Shown: positions 36,422-44,409 of the stretch, one piece after another
Position numbering within the stretch: the stretch's first letter is position 1
Layout of the letters: each line of letters opens with the position of its first letter
Assembly (NCBI GenBank): GCA_904394975.1
Contig: CAJFNQ010000009.1
Coordinates: 1 to 64,000 of the forward strand
Origin: Metaruminococcus_A gallistercoris
GTDB taxonomy: Bacteria > Bacillota > Clostridia > Oscillospirales > Ruminococcaceae
DNA: 64,000 nucleotides
Reading direction: 5' to 3'
Translations under genes and position numbers: made by a program
Notes under the pieces: generated by a model
Database searches by the model: none
What the model saw: the letters and a program-made list of their open reading frames with translations, nothing else
What the model was told of the DNA's origin: nothing

Positions 36422-37158
36422 AACAGGTGCTTTTTCTTTTCTGCTGTTTTGTGATATACAGCTTTTTGGGCTGGATCTGCGAAACGGTATATTGCTCTAT
36501 TATTGAGCGCAGGTTTGTAAACCGGGGCTTTTTAAACGGTCCGTTCTGCCCGGTTTACGGATTCGGAGCGCTGCTCATCCTGTTGTTGTTTTCCCGTTAT
36601 CGGGATGATTTGATCGCTTTGTTTCTGCTTAGTATGGTTGTGACCAGCGCGCTGGAATACGCCGCAAGTTTCTTGTTGGAGAAACTGTTTCACATGACCC
36701 TGTGGAATTACTCCGGCCGGCGCTGGAACATCAACGGAAGGGTCTGTCTGAGAAACTCTGTTCTGTTCGGTGTGATGGGGGTCCTCATGGTTCGGCTGAT
36801 CCATCCTGGGCTTACCGCGTTTTTCGCATGGCTTCCCCATATGGCAGTGGTTATTTTTGTTGGCGTGCTGGGCGTATATTTCATACTGGACCTGATTGTT
36901 ACGGTCATGGCGGTGGCCCATATCAACCGGGAAGCAGGAGCGCGTCAGCTGGAACTGGATGGACTTTCGGAAATCCGCGCGCAATATTTAGACGAATTGC
37001 GCCGAAAAGCGCAGAAACGGCGTGAGCGGTTTCTTGTTCCGTTTTCCCGCCGTCTGTTGAAAGCGTTTCCGTCTATGCGTTCTCAGGCGTTTCCGGATGG
37101 GATCAAAGAGCTTTTAAAAAACGCGGGACAGAGCAAAAAAGGAAAACAGAGAAAATAA
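36418..37158 (+). CDS. CmpB-type putative ABC transporter permease (multi-pass membrane protein)
   Basis: A 246-residue membrane protein. FVIYSFLGWICETVYCSIIERRFVNRGFLNGPFCPVYGFGAL and LLEKLFHMTLWNYSGRRWNINGRVCLRNSVLFG are the conserved segments of the family annotated as putative ABC-transporter type IV (CmpB). Six or so hydrophobic segments are followed by a basic C-terminal tail. Actual function is unknown. Start is TTG at 36418 after TGGAGG, overlapping the HPr-like stop. Confidence 0.82.
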   Translation: MKQVLFLFCCFVIYSFLGWICETVYCSIIERRFVNRGFLNGPFCPVYGFGALLILLLFSRYRDDLIALFLLSMVVTSALEYAASFLLEKLFHMTLWNYSGRRWNINGRVCLRNSVLFGVMGVLMVRLIHPGLTAFFAWLPHMAVVIFVGVLGVYFILDLIVTVMAVAHINREAGARQLELDGLSEIRAQYLDELRRKAQKRRERFLVPFSRRLLKAFPSMRSQAFPDGIKELLKNAGQSKKGKQRK

Positions 37159-37191
37159 AAATGTTTTCGATGAAAGAAGGAGGCGGGGAAG

Positions 37192-39117
37192 ATGAAGATC
37201 GTGCTGGTGATCGATCAATTTGACGATGGCAACAATGGCACGACAGTCACGGCGCGCCGTTTTGCGCATGAACTGCGCAAGCTGGGTCATCAGGTGACCA
37301 TCCTCGCGGGAGGGGAACCGGCGGAGAATAAAATTTGCGCCCCAATACATAAGGTTCCTGTTTTTCAGAAGCTCATTGAATCACAGGGAATGTGTTTTGC
37401 CAAACCCTGTGATGAGGCGTATTATGAAGCGTTTCATGATGCGGATATCGTTCATTTTTACATGCCGTTTCGTTTCTGCCGCAGAGGAGAAGAGCTCGCC
37501 CGGCAGATGAACATTCCAACCATTGCGGCATTTCATGTACAGCCTGAAAATATTACATCGAGTATTAAAATGGGTAAAAATAAAACAGTAAACCGCTTTT
37601 TATACTGGATGTTTTATCATATTTTTTATAATCGGTTCCGCTGCATTCATTGCCCGAGTGAGTTTATTGCCGGACAATTGGCGGAGCATGGCTATGACGC
37701 CAAGTGTTACGTCATTTCGAATGGTGTGGACGATGTGTTTGTTCCCCATCCGGAAATCAAACAGACCCGCCGGCCGGATGAGGTGTTCCGCATTCTCATG
37801 ATCGGGCGTCTTTCGGGTGAAAAGCGGCAGGATCTTATTATTGAAGCGGCAAAAAGAAGCCGTTATCACAAACGCATTCAGCTCATCTTCGCGGGAAAAG
37901 GACCAAAGGAAGCAGAGTACCGCAAACTTGCCAAAGGACTTGAAAAAATGCCGGTGTTCGGCTTTTATTCGACCGATGAACTGGTTAAACTGATTAATAG
38001 CTGTGATTTATATGTTCACGCGTCAGACGCGGAGATCGAAGGCATTTCCTGCATGGAGGCGCTTTCCTGCGGGCTGGTCCCGGTGATCTCCAACTCCCCT
38101 CTTTCCGCGACCATGCAGTTTGCGCTGGATGAGCGGAGCCTGTTTTCCGCGGGTGACGCCCAGTCGCTTGCCGACCGGATCGATTACTGGATCGAGCATC
38201 CGGAGGAGCGGCTTGAGATGGAACAGGCGTACGCGCACAGCGGGGACGGGATGCGTGTGAGCAGTTGTGTCCGCCGCGCGGAAGAGATGTACCGTCAGGC
38301 GATCGAGCTGTTTCAAAAGAAAGGGTATAAGCATCCGGAAGAAACAGCTGTTCGCAGACTTACTCATCCCAACACGGAAAAGGTAGCCAGAGCGTTTGCC
38401 AAACATTCGGGATTCGGCCGGTCGGTGACGGCGGTATTCACCAACGTGATTTCAGCCATCATGGCGGTATTTGATCATTTCTTTTTAGGGTTCAGCGTGG
38501 TCGGCCGGGAAAACTTAACCGGTATTCAGGGCGGCGCGGTCACGGTGAGCAACCATGTGCATGAACTGGACTGCACTATGGTGAAAGCAGCCCTTTTTCC
38601 GCATTTTCTGCGCTTTTTGAGTTTAAGACGAAATCTTGAACTTCCGTTTGTAGGCTGGCTGCTGCGCGCGTGCGGCGTTCTTCCGCTGCCGGAGCATCCG
38701 GTTAAGCTGGCGAAATTTCAGCATGAGCTGGAACGCGCGATTGCGGACGGCGAATGGCTTCATTACTATCCCGAGGGGATGCTGGTGAAATACCATCCCG
38801 GTATCCGCCCGTTTCACTCCGGCGCGTTCCTTACGGCTGTGCGGGCGCATTGCCCGGTCATCCCTCTGAGGGTGACCTATCAGCCGCCGCAGGGAAGATT
38901 GTGCGCCCTTTGGCGGAAAAAGCCGTTTTTGCGGGTGGAAATCCTTCCGCCTCTGTACGCAAACCCACTACTTCCCCGCCGTGAAGCGGTGACTGAACTG
39001 ATGGAGCGGACACAGCAGGCGATGCAGAAGGACCGTACGTACGGAGAACCTTTGCTGGAGCCGAAACCCTGCCCGGATGTTGTAGAGGAGAGCCCGGCAG
39101 AACAGGTTACGCTGTAA
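37192..39117 (+). CDS. glycosyltransferase family 4 fused to a PlsC-type acyltransferase
   Basis: A 641-residue fusion. Residues 1 to about 380 are a GT4 glycosyltransferase: VIDQFDDGNNGT at the acceptor side, then ILMIGRLSGEKRQDLIIEA and HASDAEIEGISCMEALSCGLVPV, the donor-sugar EX7E region. Residues about 430-610 are an acyltransferase like 1-acylglycerol-3-phosphate acyltransferase, with the HX4D motif in SNHVHELD and YYPEGMLVK in the place of EGTR. It likely builds a glycolipid at the membrane. The next gene is a phospholipid synthase, overlapping or closely spaced, which supports a lipid role. Confidence 0.88.
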   Translation: MKIVLVIDQFDDGNNGTTVTARRFAHELRKLGHQVTILAGGEPAENKICAPIHKVPVFQKLIESQGMCFAKPCDEAYYEAFHDADIVHFYMPFRFCRRGEELARQMNIPTIAAFHVQPENITSSIKMGKNKTVNRFLYWMFYHIFYNRFRCIHCPSEFIAGQLAEHGYDAKCYVISNGVDDVFVPHPEIKQTRRPDEVFRILMIGRLSGEKRQDLIIEAAKRSRYHKRIQLIFAGKGPKEAEYRKLAKGLEKMPVFGFYSTDELVKLINSCDLYVHASDAEIEGISCMEALSCGLVPVISNSPLSATMQFALDERSLFSAGDAQSLADRIDYWIEHPEERLEMEQAYAHSGDGMRVSSCVRRAEEMYRQAIELFQKKGYKHPEETAVRRLTHPNTEKVARAFAKHSGFGRSVTAVFTNVISAIMAVFDHFFLGFSVVGRENLTGIQGGAVTVSNHVHELDCTMVKAALFPHFLRFLSLRRNLELPFVGWLLRACGVLPLPEHPVKLAKFQHELERAIADGEWLHYYPEGMLVKYHPGIRPFHSGAFLTAVRAHCPVIPLRVTYQPPQGRLCALWRKKPFLRVEILPPLYANPLLPRREAVTELMERTQQAMQKDRTYGEPLLEPKPCPDVVEESPAEQVTL

Positions 39118-39146
39118 TGGCTCGGACCAAGAACAAGAAAGGAAGA

Positions 39147-39776
39147 ATGAATTTGAAGAATAAACTTCGGGAGTATTTCAGTATTCCGAATATTTTGACT
39201 TATATCCGCATCATATTGATTCCCTGTTTCGTCTGGGCTTATGTTTCTGCGAGAGAACCGAAGGATTACTTTCTTGCTGCGGGTTTGCTGCTGCTTTCCG
39301 GGCTGACCGATGTAGCGGACGGGTTTATCGCCCGGCATTTTCACATGATTACCGACTGGGGAAAAGCTGTTGACCCGGTGGCGGATAAACTCACGCAGGC
39401 GTCGATTGCATTCTGTTTGGTGTTCCGCTACCCGTGGATGTGGCTGCTGCTGGGGCTTTTTGCGGTGAAAGAGCTGTATATGGGCATCGCGAGCCTTTAT
39501 CTTCTCCGCCGCGGAAAGCGGCTCAATGGGGCGATGTGGTTTGGAAAGGCGTCCACCGCTGTTTTCTATATTGTCACCATCATCCTCATTGCCTACCCGC
39601 CTATGCCGCTTCCTATCGCTTATTCGATGATGACGGTTTCGGGCATCTTTTTGCTGATGGCGTTTTTATTGTATATTCCGCAGTTTACAAAGCTTTATCA
39701 GGAATACCGTGCCGAGCAGGAGCAGGGCTCGGACCAGAAACAAAATGCACAGCCGAAAGACGGCACAGCCGTTTAA
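39147..39776 (+). CDS. CDP-alcohol phosphatidyltransferase (phosphatidylglycerophosphate synthase-like)
   Basis: A membrane enzyme of about 210 residues that joins CDP-diacylglycerol to an alcohol phosphate. The family motif is complete: TDVADGFIARHFHMITDWGKAVDPVADK, with the four aspartates. N-terminal SIPNILTYIRIILIP is as in PgsA. Start is uncertain: ATG 39117 overlaps the previous stop but has no ribosome site, ATG 39147 is close after AAAGGA, and TTG 39153 is better spaced. Likely makes phosphatidylglycerophosphate; another alcohol is possible. Confidence 0.85.
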   Translation: MNLKNKLREYFSIPNILTYIRIILIPCFVWAYVSAREPKDYFLAAGLLLLSGLTDVADGFIARHFHMITDWGKAVDPVADKLTQASIAFCLVFRYPWMWLLLGLFAVKELYMGIASLYLLRRGKRLNGAMWFGKASTAVFYIVTIILIAYPPMPLPIAYSMMTVSGIFLLMAFLLYIPQFTKLYQEYRAEQEQGSDQKQNAQPKDGTAV

Positions 39777-39971
39777 CTGTGTTGGGGTTTTAAATGCAGC
39801 GTGTCTTTTATGGATGCGCTGCTTATTTTTTATTCTGTTTTGATGCGTTTAGTCGGTGCTGATTTATGAATATTTTGAGCGGAAATCGGCTGGAATTGCA
39901 GGGTGTGATTTGTAATAAGGGGGCAAAATTTTCGCTTTGGTAAAAAAATTTTTCTTTTTTAAAAAATCCCG

Positions 39972-40000
39972 TTGACAAATGGCATCAGTGTATATAGTCT
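39972..40000 (+). promoter_or_regulatory. promoter of GH42 gene
   Basis: TTGACA (39972-39977) and a weak -10, TAGTCT (39995-40000) with 17 bases or TATAGT with 15. It lies in a 257-base A+T-rich gap. Confidence 0.55.
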
Positions 40001-40033
40001 GGAAGGGAATAAAACGCATGGAGGGGTGAATAC

Positions 40034-42115
40034 ATGCAGAACAAAAACATTTCAAAAACACCGCCGGTATTTAAAGATGTTCCCCATCTTGTTTACGGCG
40101 GGGACTATAATCCGGACCAGTGGCTGGACCGCCCGGATATTTTAAAAGAAGATGACCGGCTGATGCGGCTTGCAAACATCAACAGCGCTTCGGTGGGAAT
40201 TTTCGCCTGGCACGCGCTGGAGCCGGAAGAAGGCCGTTACACCTTTGAGTGGCTGGATGAAACGCTTGACCGGCTCGCGGAAAACGGCGTGTCTGTTGTG
40301 CTCGCTACCCCGTCCGGTGCCCGTCCTGCTTGGATGGACCGCAGCCATCCGGAAGTGCTGCGGGTAAATGCCGACCGGGTGAAAAATCTGCACGGATTCC
40401 GTCACAATCACTGTCTGACCTCGCCTTATTACCGGAATAAGGTGCGGGAGATGAATACCCTGCTTGCCAAACGGTATGGGAATCACCCCGCGGTGAAGAT
40501 GTGGCACATCTCGAACGAGTACGGCGGCGAGTGTCACTGTGAGCTTTGCCAGCAGGCGTTCCGGGCATGGCTGCGCAAAAAATACCACAACAACATTGAT
40601 GAACTCAATGCGCAGTGGTGGTCGGCGTTCTGGAGCCATACATTTAACAGCTTTGATGAGATTGAGTCCCCGGCGCCACAGGGAGAAATGCACCTGCATG
40701 CGCTTAAGCTGGACTGGAAGCGGTTCGTGACCGACCAGACGGTGGACTTCATGCGCAATGAAATCGAACCGCTTAAGCAGTACGCGCCTGATATCCCTGT
40801 AACGACTAACTTGATGGGCACCTACACCGGCCTTGACCCATGGAAGGTCGCCCCCCATCTGGACCGGGTTTCGTGGGACAGCTATCCCCAGTGGCACAAT
40901 GATTTTCAGCCGTTCTGGGAGCTGGGCGCGGAAACGGCGTTCGTGCATGACATCCACCGTTCTCTCAAGACGGGAACGCCGTTTATGCTGATGGAAAACA
41001 CCCCCAGCATTGTCAACCACAAAACTTATAATAAACTCAAACGCCCGGGCGTCAATCAGCTGAGCGGTCTGCAGGCGATTGCCCATGGTTCGGATACGGT
41101 TCAGTATTTTCAGTTTAGAAAAAGCCGCGGTTCGTCCGAAAAATTCCACGGGGCGGTGGTGAGCCACGCGGGGCATGAAAATACCCGCGTATTCCGTGAG
41201 GTGTCGGAGCTCGGCGCGGTTCTTAAGCGGCTGGACGGTGTGGCAGGAACCAGTGTCCGCCCGGAAGTTGCCATCGTTTACGACTGGGAGAACCGTTGGG
41301 CGATTGATGACATTCAGGGCTGGAATATGGCGCATAAGGATTATGAAGAGACCTGTATGAATCATTACAAATCCTTCTGGAAACGCGGTGTTCCGGTGGA
41401 TGTGATTTCCATGGACTGCGATTTTTCGCCTTACAAGGTTGTTGTAGCGCCCATGTTGTATATGCTCCGTCCGGGTGTTGCGGGGCGTCTGCGCGAGTTT
41501 GTGGAAAACGGCGGCACTTTGGTGACGACCTACGGTACCGGATGTGTCAATGAAAACGACCTTTGTTTTCTGGGCGGATTCCCTGGCGACGGCCTGATGG
41601 AGCTCACCGGTGTCTGGGCGGAAGAACTGGACAGCCTCTTCCCTTCCGATCACAACGGCGTGGCGTTCCGGCAGAATTCCGACGGGCTTGCTGGCGTATT
41701 CGCTGTGCGTGAGATGGCGGAAATCATTCATCCGAAGGAAGGCTGCGAGGTGCTGGCAGTCTACACCGATGATTTTTATAAAGATACACCCGCCGTTACC
41801 AAGAATCGGGTTGGAAAAGGCAGCTGCTATTATTTTGCGGCGAGAACCGAAAATGCTTGTCTGGACGCATTTTACGGCTGTATTGTTCAGGAGCTTGGGA
41901 TTGAAATGGCGTTTGGCGGAGAATTTCCGCTTGGCGTTACCGTTCAGCAGCGGTATGGAGACGGCGAGACCTATTATTTCGTGCTGAATTTCAATGCGGA
42001 GCCAAAACAGGTGGTGCTTCCGGGCGGACGGTATTATGATTTCGTTGGTGAAAGCGAAGCGGAAGGCTCCATTGAGCTTCCGGCATATGGCACAGCTGTT
42101 TTGAAAAAACGGTAA
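40034..42115 (+). CDS. glycoside hydrolase family 42 beta-galactosidase
   Basis: A 693-residue intracellular enzyme that removes terminal beta-galactose (some members act on other beta-linked sugars). The acid/base is glutamate 162 in ISNEYGG and the nucleophile glutamate 321 in LMENTPS. Cysteine 127 and the ECHCELC group at 166-172 form the zinc site seen in many GH42 enzymes. A trimerisation domain and a small C-terminal beta domain follow. ATG follows GGAGGG. It is a single-gene unit with its own promoter and terminator. Confidence 0.95.
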   Translation: MQNKNISKTPPVFKDVPHLVYGGDYNPDQWLDRPDILKEDDRLMRLANINSASVGIFAWHALEPEEGRYTFEWLDETLDRLAENGVSVVLATPSGARPAWMDRSHPEVLRVNADRVKNLHGFRHNHCLTSPYYRNKVREMNTLLAKRYGNHPAVKMWHISNEYGGECHCELCQQAFRAWLRKKYHNNIDELNAQWWSAFWSHTFNSFDEIESPAPQGEMHLHALKLDWKRFVTDQTVDFMRNEIEPLKQYAPDIPVTTNLMGTYTGLDPWKVAPHLDRVSWDSYPQWHNDFQPFWELGAETAFVHDIHRSLKTGTPFMLMENTPSIVNHKTYNKLKRPGVNQLSGLQAIAHGSDTVQYFQFRKSRGSSEKFHGAVVSHAGHENTRVFREVSELGAVLKRLDGVAGTSVRPEVAIVYDWENRWAIDDIQGWNMAHKDYEETCMNHYKSFWKRGVPVDVISMDCDFSPYKVVVAPMLYMLRPGVAGRLREFVENGGTLVTTYGTGCVNENDLCFLGGFPGDGLMELTGVWAEELDSLFPSDHNGVAFRQNSDGLAGVFAVREMAEIIHPKEGCEVLAVYTDDFYKDTPAVTKNRVGKGSCYYFAARTENACLDAFYGCIVQELGIEMAFGGEFPLGVTVQQRYGDGETYYFVLNFNAEPKQVVLPGGRYYDFVGESEAEGSIELPAYGTAVLKKR

Positions 42116-42131
42116 TCAATCATTTTATATG

Positions 42132-42170
42132 AAAAGCGGAAGAACAGAGAATGTTCTTCCGCTTTTTTCT
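42132..42170 (+). terminator. intrinsic terminator of GH42 gene
   Basis: AAAAGCGGAAGAAC (42132-42145) pairs with GTTCTTCCGCTTTT (42153-42166), followed by T-rich sequence. From here to 42384 the DNA is markedly A+T-rich with no gene. Confidence 0.94.
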
Positions 42171-42384
42171 TTTTCCAAAAATCAAAAAACGGACTATATT
42201 AATATTTTTTTAAAGTTATTTCCGAATTATTGGTATTTTATTGGCATTTGACAGGGAAACGGATATCATGGTAAGTGAGTAAAACTATATATTATCGACA
42301 GAAAAGAACAAATAAAAATCGGTCAAAACTTTTGTTTTTGAAAAAAGTTTGATTGTTTTTATAAAGTTTTGTTGGAGGGCAATT

Positions 42385-43476
42385 ATGAAGATTCAGAGCT
42401 TATTGCGGGAAAAATTATGTCACTTAGGGAAAAAATCCATTGCTTTTATTATGGCCTTGATCTTCATTTGCAATATCGCGCCTTCCGGTGCGCTGGAGGC
42501 GATGGTTGCCGCTGCAAACAGCTCGCTTCCGGCATTTCAGATGACGTTTAATCAGGTCACCAATGCGAGTCAAATGAACGAAGACCAGCCGGTCTATATG
42601 CTTAACGGAGGAAAAACCGCCGCATACAGGCTCCAGCTATCTCCGGGCTATACCAGCGGTGAGGCGTCCGGAATCACGGTGCAGCTCGCTTCTCCGTATT
42701 TATATTATGATGAGCATGGCCTTCTTCAGGATACTTATGACAAGCCGCAGACGCCTTCTTCCAGCTGGATGACCCTGCGCACGATGGTTTCCGATCTTCC
42801 GTCGGCCAACTGGGCCTTTTACGGCACAGACAGCACTACGGTTTTCCGGGAAGATGGTACTATTAATGACAACGGCGGCGCCGGATGGGATGGTCTGCCC
42901 CTGCCGGAAGAAAACTTTTATTTCTGCGGAAAGATCACGGCAAAGCTGCTTGGCACTGCGCAACCGTCTCCGATCGTCTTTTCCCTGCTTTCCAAATATG
43001 TTGGGGATGTGCCGGAAAACGCCAGTGCGTCTATTGACGCCGGCATGCAGTATACCGATTACTACAACGGCAGTGAACATGTAACTGGTTTGCAGACGAT
43101 CCCTTTGGGCGGAAACCCGGATGCAGCCAATAACAACTTTAACTCGATTGTATTTGTTAACAGCAACCTCACCTGGGAAGGCACGATTGATGTTGCCAAT
43201 GATCCGTATCCGCCGCTGTGGGACGAGTATAACTATTTGACCTACAAGGTTACGGTGAAGAACACGTCTGAAAAGCCGGAAAGTATGTTAGACCATTTTG
43301 ACCTGAACCTTTACCTGATGAACGCGGTTCAAAACGGCGGTGTTTCGGGTGTTCTGGAACAGGACATGATGCAGTGGATCTATGACAACGGCGAGCTTGT
43401 CTATAATGAGGATTATTCTTCCGCAGAAGCACGTGAGAACATGTTTTCGGGCAAGCCGGGTGAAGGCGGCGTATGA
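42385..43476 (+). CDS. truncated secreted surface protein
   Basis: A 363-residue predicted exported protein. A basic N-terminus (KIQSLLREKLCHLGKK) precedes a hydrophobic signal segment ending near APSGALEA. The rest is beta-rich and looks like the N-terminal domain of a long adhesin-type surface protein, with YLTYKVTVKNTSEKPESMLDHFDLNLY similar to repeat-like domains. It stops abruptly at GKPGEGGV with no anchor motif. Right after, a different frame carries an unrelated protein end. I think a deletion has removed the rest of the gene. ATG follows GGAGGG. Family not identified. Confidence 0.65.
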   Translation: MKIQSLLREKLCHLGKKSIAFIMALIFICNIAPSGALEAMVAAANSSLPAFQMTFNQVTNASQMNEDQPVYMLNGGKTAAYRLQLSPGYTSGEASGITVQLASPYLYYDEHGLLQDTYDKPQTPSSSWMTLRTMVSDLPSANWAFYGTDSTTVFREDGTINDNGGAGWDGLPLPEENFYFCGKITAKLLGTAQPSPIVFSLLSKYVGDVPENASASIDAGMQYTDYYNGSEHVTGLQTIPLGGNPDAANNNFNSIVFVNSNLTWEGTIDVANDPYPPLWDEYNYLTYKVTVKNTSEKPESMLDHFDLNLYLMNAVQNGGVSGVLEQDMMQWIYDNGELVYNEDYSSAEARENMFSGKPGEGGV

Positions 43477-43594
43477 TACCGCTGAAACCTTTTTCTCGGA
43501 GCAGGCGGCCATTCTTCCGCTTCACACCGGTACCCGTTACGCGGTGGTTGCGGCTGATTGCAACGCAGAGAATATGCTGCGTTTGGCGCGTTAA
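43460..43594 (+). pseudogene. C-terminal fragment of a lost gene
   Basis: In another frame from the truncated surface protein, about 43 residues (SRVKAAYDTAETFFSEQAAILPLHTGTRYAVV and on to TAA at 43592-43594) read like a genuine protein C-terminus, similar in pattern to the end of extracellular solute-binding proteins of peptide ABC transporters. No start or body is present. It is followed at once by a strong terminator, as a real operon end would be. Confidence 0.5.
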
Positions 43595-43623
43595 GTTTTT
43601 TGGGTTTTATATGAATCAAAAGC

Positions 43624-43666
43624 AAAAGCCCCCTTTGGAGTGATACGCTCCAAAGGGGGCTTTTTT
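43624..43666 (+). terminator. intrinsic terminator
   Basis: A perfect 17-bp stem, AAAAGCCCCCTTTGGAG (43624-43640) with its complement at 43648-43664, then T-run. Confidence 0.95.
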
Positions 43667-43702
43667 AGTGGCGGAAAAAATACAAGGAGCTGTGCCACAG
43701 AG

Positions 43703-43737
43703 AAAAATCCCCCGGAGAGACTGCTTCTCCGAGGGAT
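43703..43737 (-). terminator. intrinsic terminator of DUF3842 gene
   Basis: Arms at 43707-43718 and 43726-43737. The single odd pair is C-A on the plus strand but G-U on the minus strand, and the T-run is on the minus strand, so it serves leftward transcription. Confidence 0.85.
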
Positions 43738-43830
43738 TAATGAGATTTCATACAGTGCACATTCCTTTGATGAAAAGTACGCTTTGTGTTTATTTTGTGC
43801 AAATCGTCGTGCTGGTTTATGAGGGCGTGT

Positions 43831-44259
43831 TTATTCCTCAGCGAGATATTGTTTGACCAGCTCAACGCCGGCGTCAATGAACTGTTGAATGCTGTACTCT
43901 TCGGCGAACGGAATGCGGATGTTGCAGCGGTCGATCGGGATGAGTATTTTGCGGGCGTCACTGTTGCCGATGGCTTCCGCCATTTTGGGGGTAAGTTCCC
44001 CCAGCAGGGAATTCGGCATGAGAATGGCGAGGACACCCATAATAACGTCTGCTTTCGCCACATTGTGTACAATGGCATTTTCGCCGGTCGCACCGTCATG
44101 TGCGCCGGATTTGAGCATGCTGTTGGTCGCGGTGGAATTGGTACCGAGCGCGCGGATGTGTACCTCGCTTAGTTCACTGCGTAGTTTGGATACGATTGCT
44201 TTGCCAATGCCGCCGCCCTGTCCGTCCACAACGGCGATAATGGGTTTTGATTGTTTCAT
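43831..44259 (-). CDS. DUF3842 family protein
   Basis: A 142-residue protein. The N-terminal IAVVDGQGGGIGKAIV is the family signature and looks like a dinucleotide- or phosphate-binding loop. LGTNSTATNSMLKSGAHDGATGENAI and VIMGVLAILMPNSLLGELTP follow. Function is not established; the family is common in Clostridia. It has its own promoter and terminator. Confidence 0.88.
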   Translation of the reverse strand: MKQSKPIIAVVDGQGGGIGKAIVSKLRSELSEVHIRALGTNSTATNSMLKSGAHDGATGENAIVHNVAKADVIMGVLAILMPNSLLGELTPKMAEAIGNSDARKILIPIDRCNIRIPFAEEYSIQQFIDAGVELVKQYLAEE

Positions 44260-44287
44260 CTTTCTTTCTCCGGTTCGTTTTTCTTAT

Positions 44288-44316
44288 ATTGTACGGCAAA
44301 TCGCGGTTCTGCGCAA
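44288..44316 (-). promoter_or_regulatory. promoter of DUF3842 gene
   Basis: On the minus strand TTGCGC (44316-44311) and TACAAT (44293-44288) with 17 bases between, after the RNase Y terminator. Confidence 0.7.
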
Positions 44317-44369
44317 GAAAGAATCGCGAATCGGCCATGGAGTAATTTACTGATCAAGGCTGTAAAATA

Positions 44370-44400
44370 AAAAGGCTGCGCAAATTCTGCGCAGCCTTTT
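44370..44400 (-). terminator. intrinsic terminator of rny
   Basis: AAAAGGCTGCGCA (44370-44382) pairs with TGCGCAGCCTTTT (44388-44400); the minus-strand tail is T-rich. Confidence 0.92.
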
Positions 44401-44409
44401 TGAATGAAC

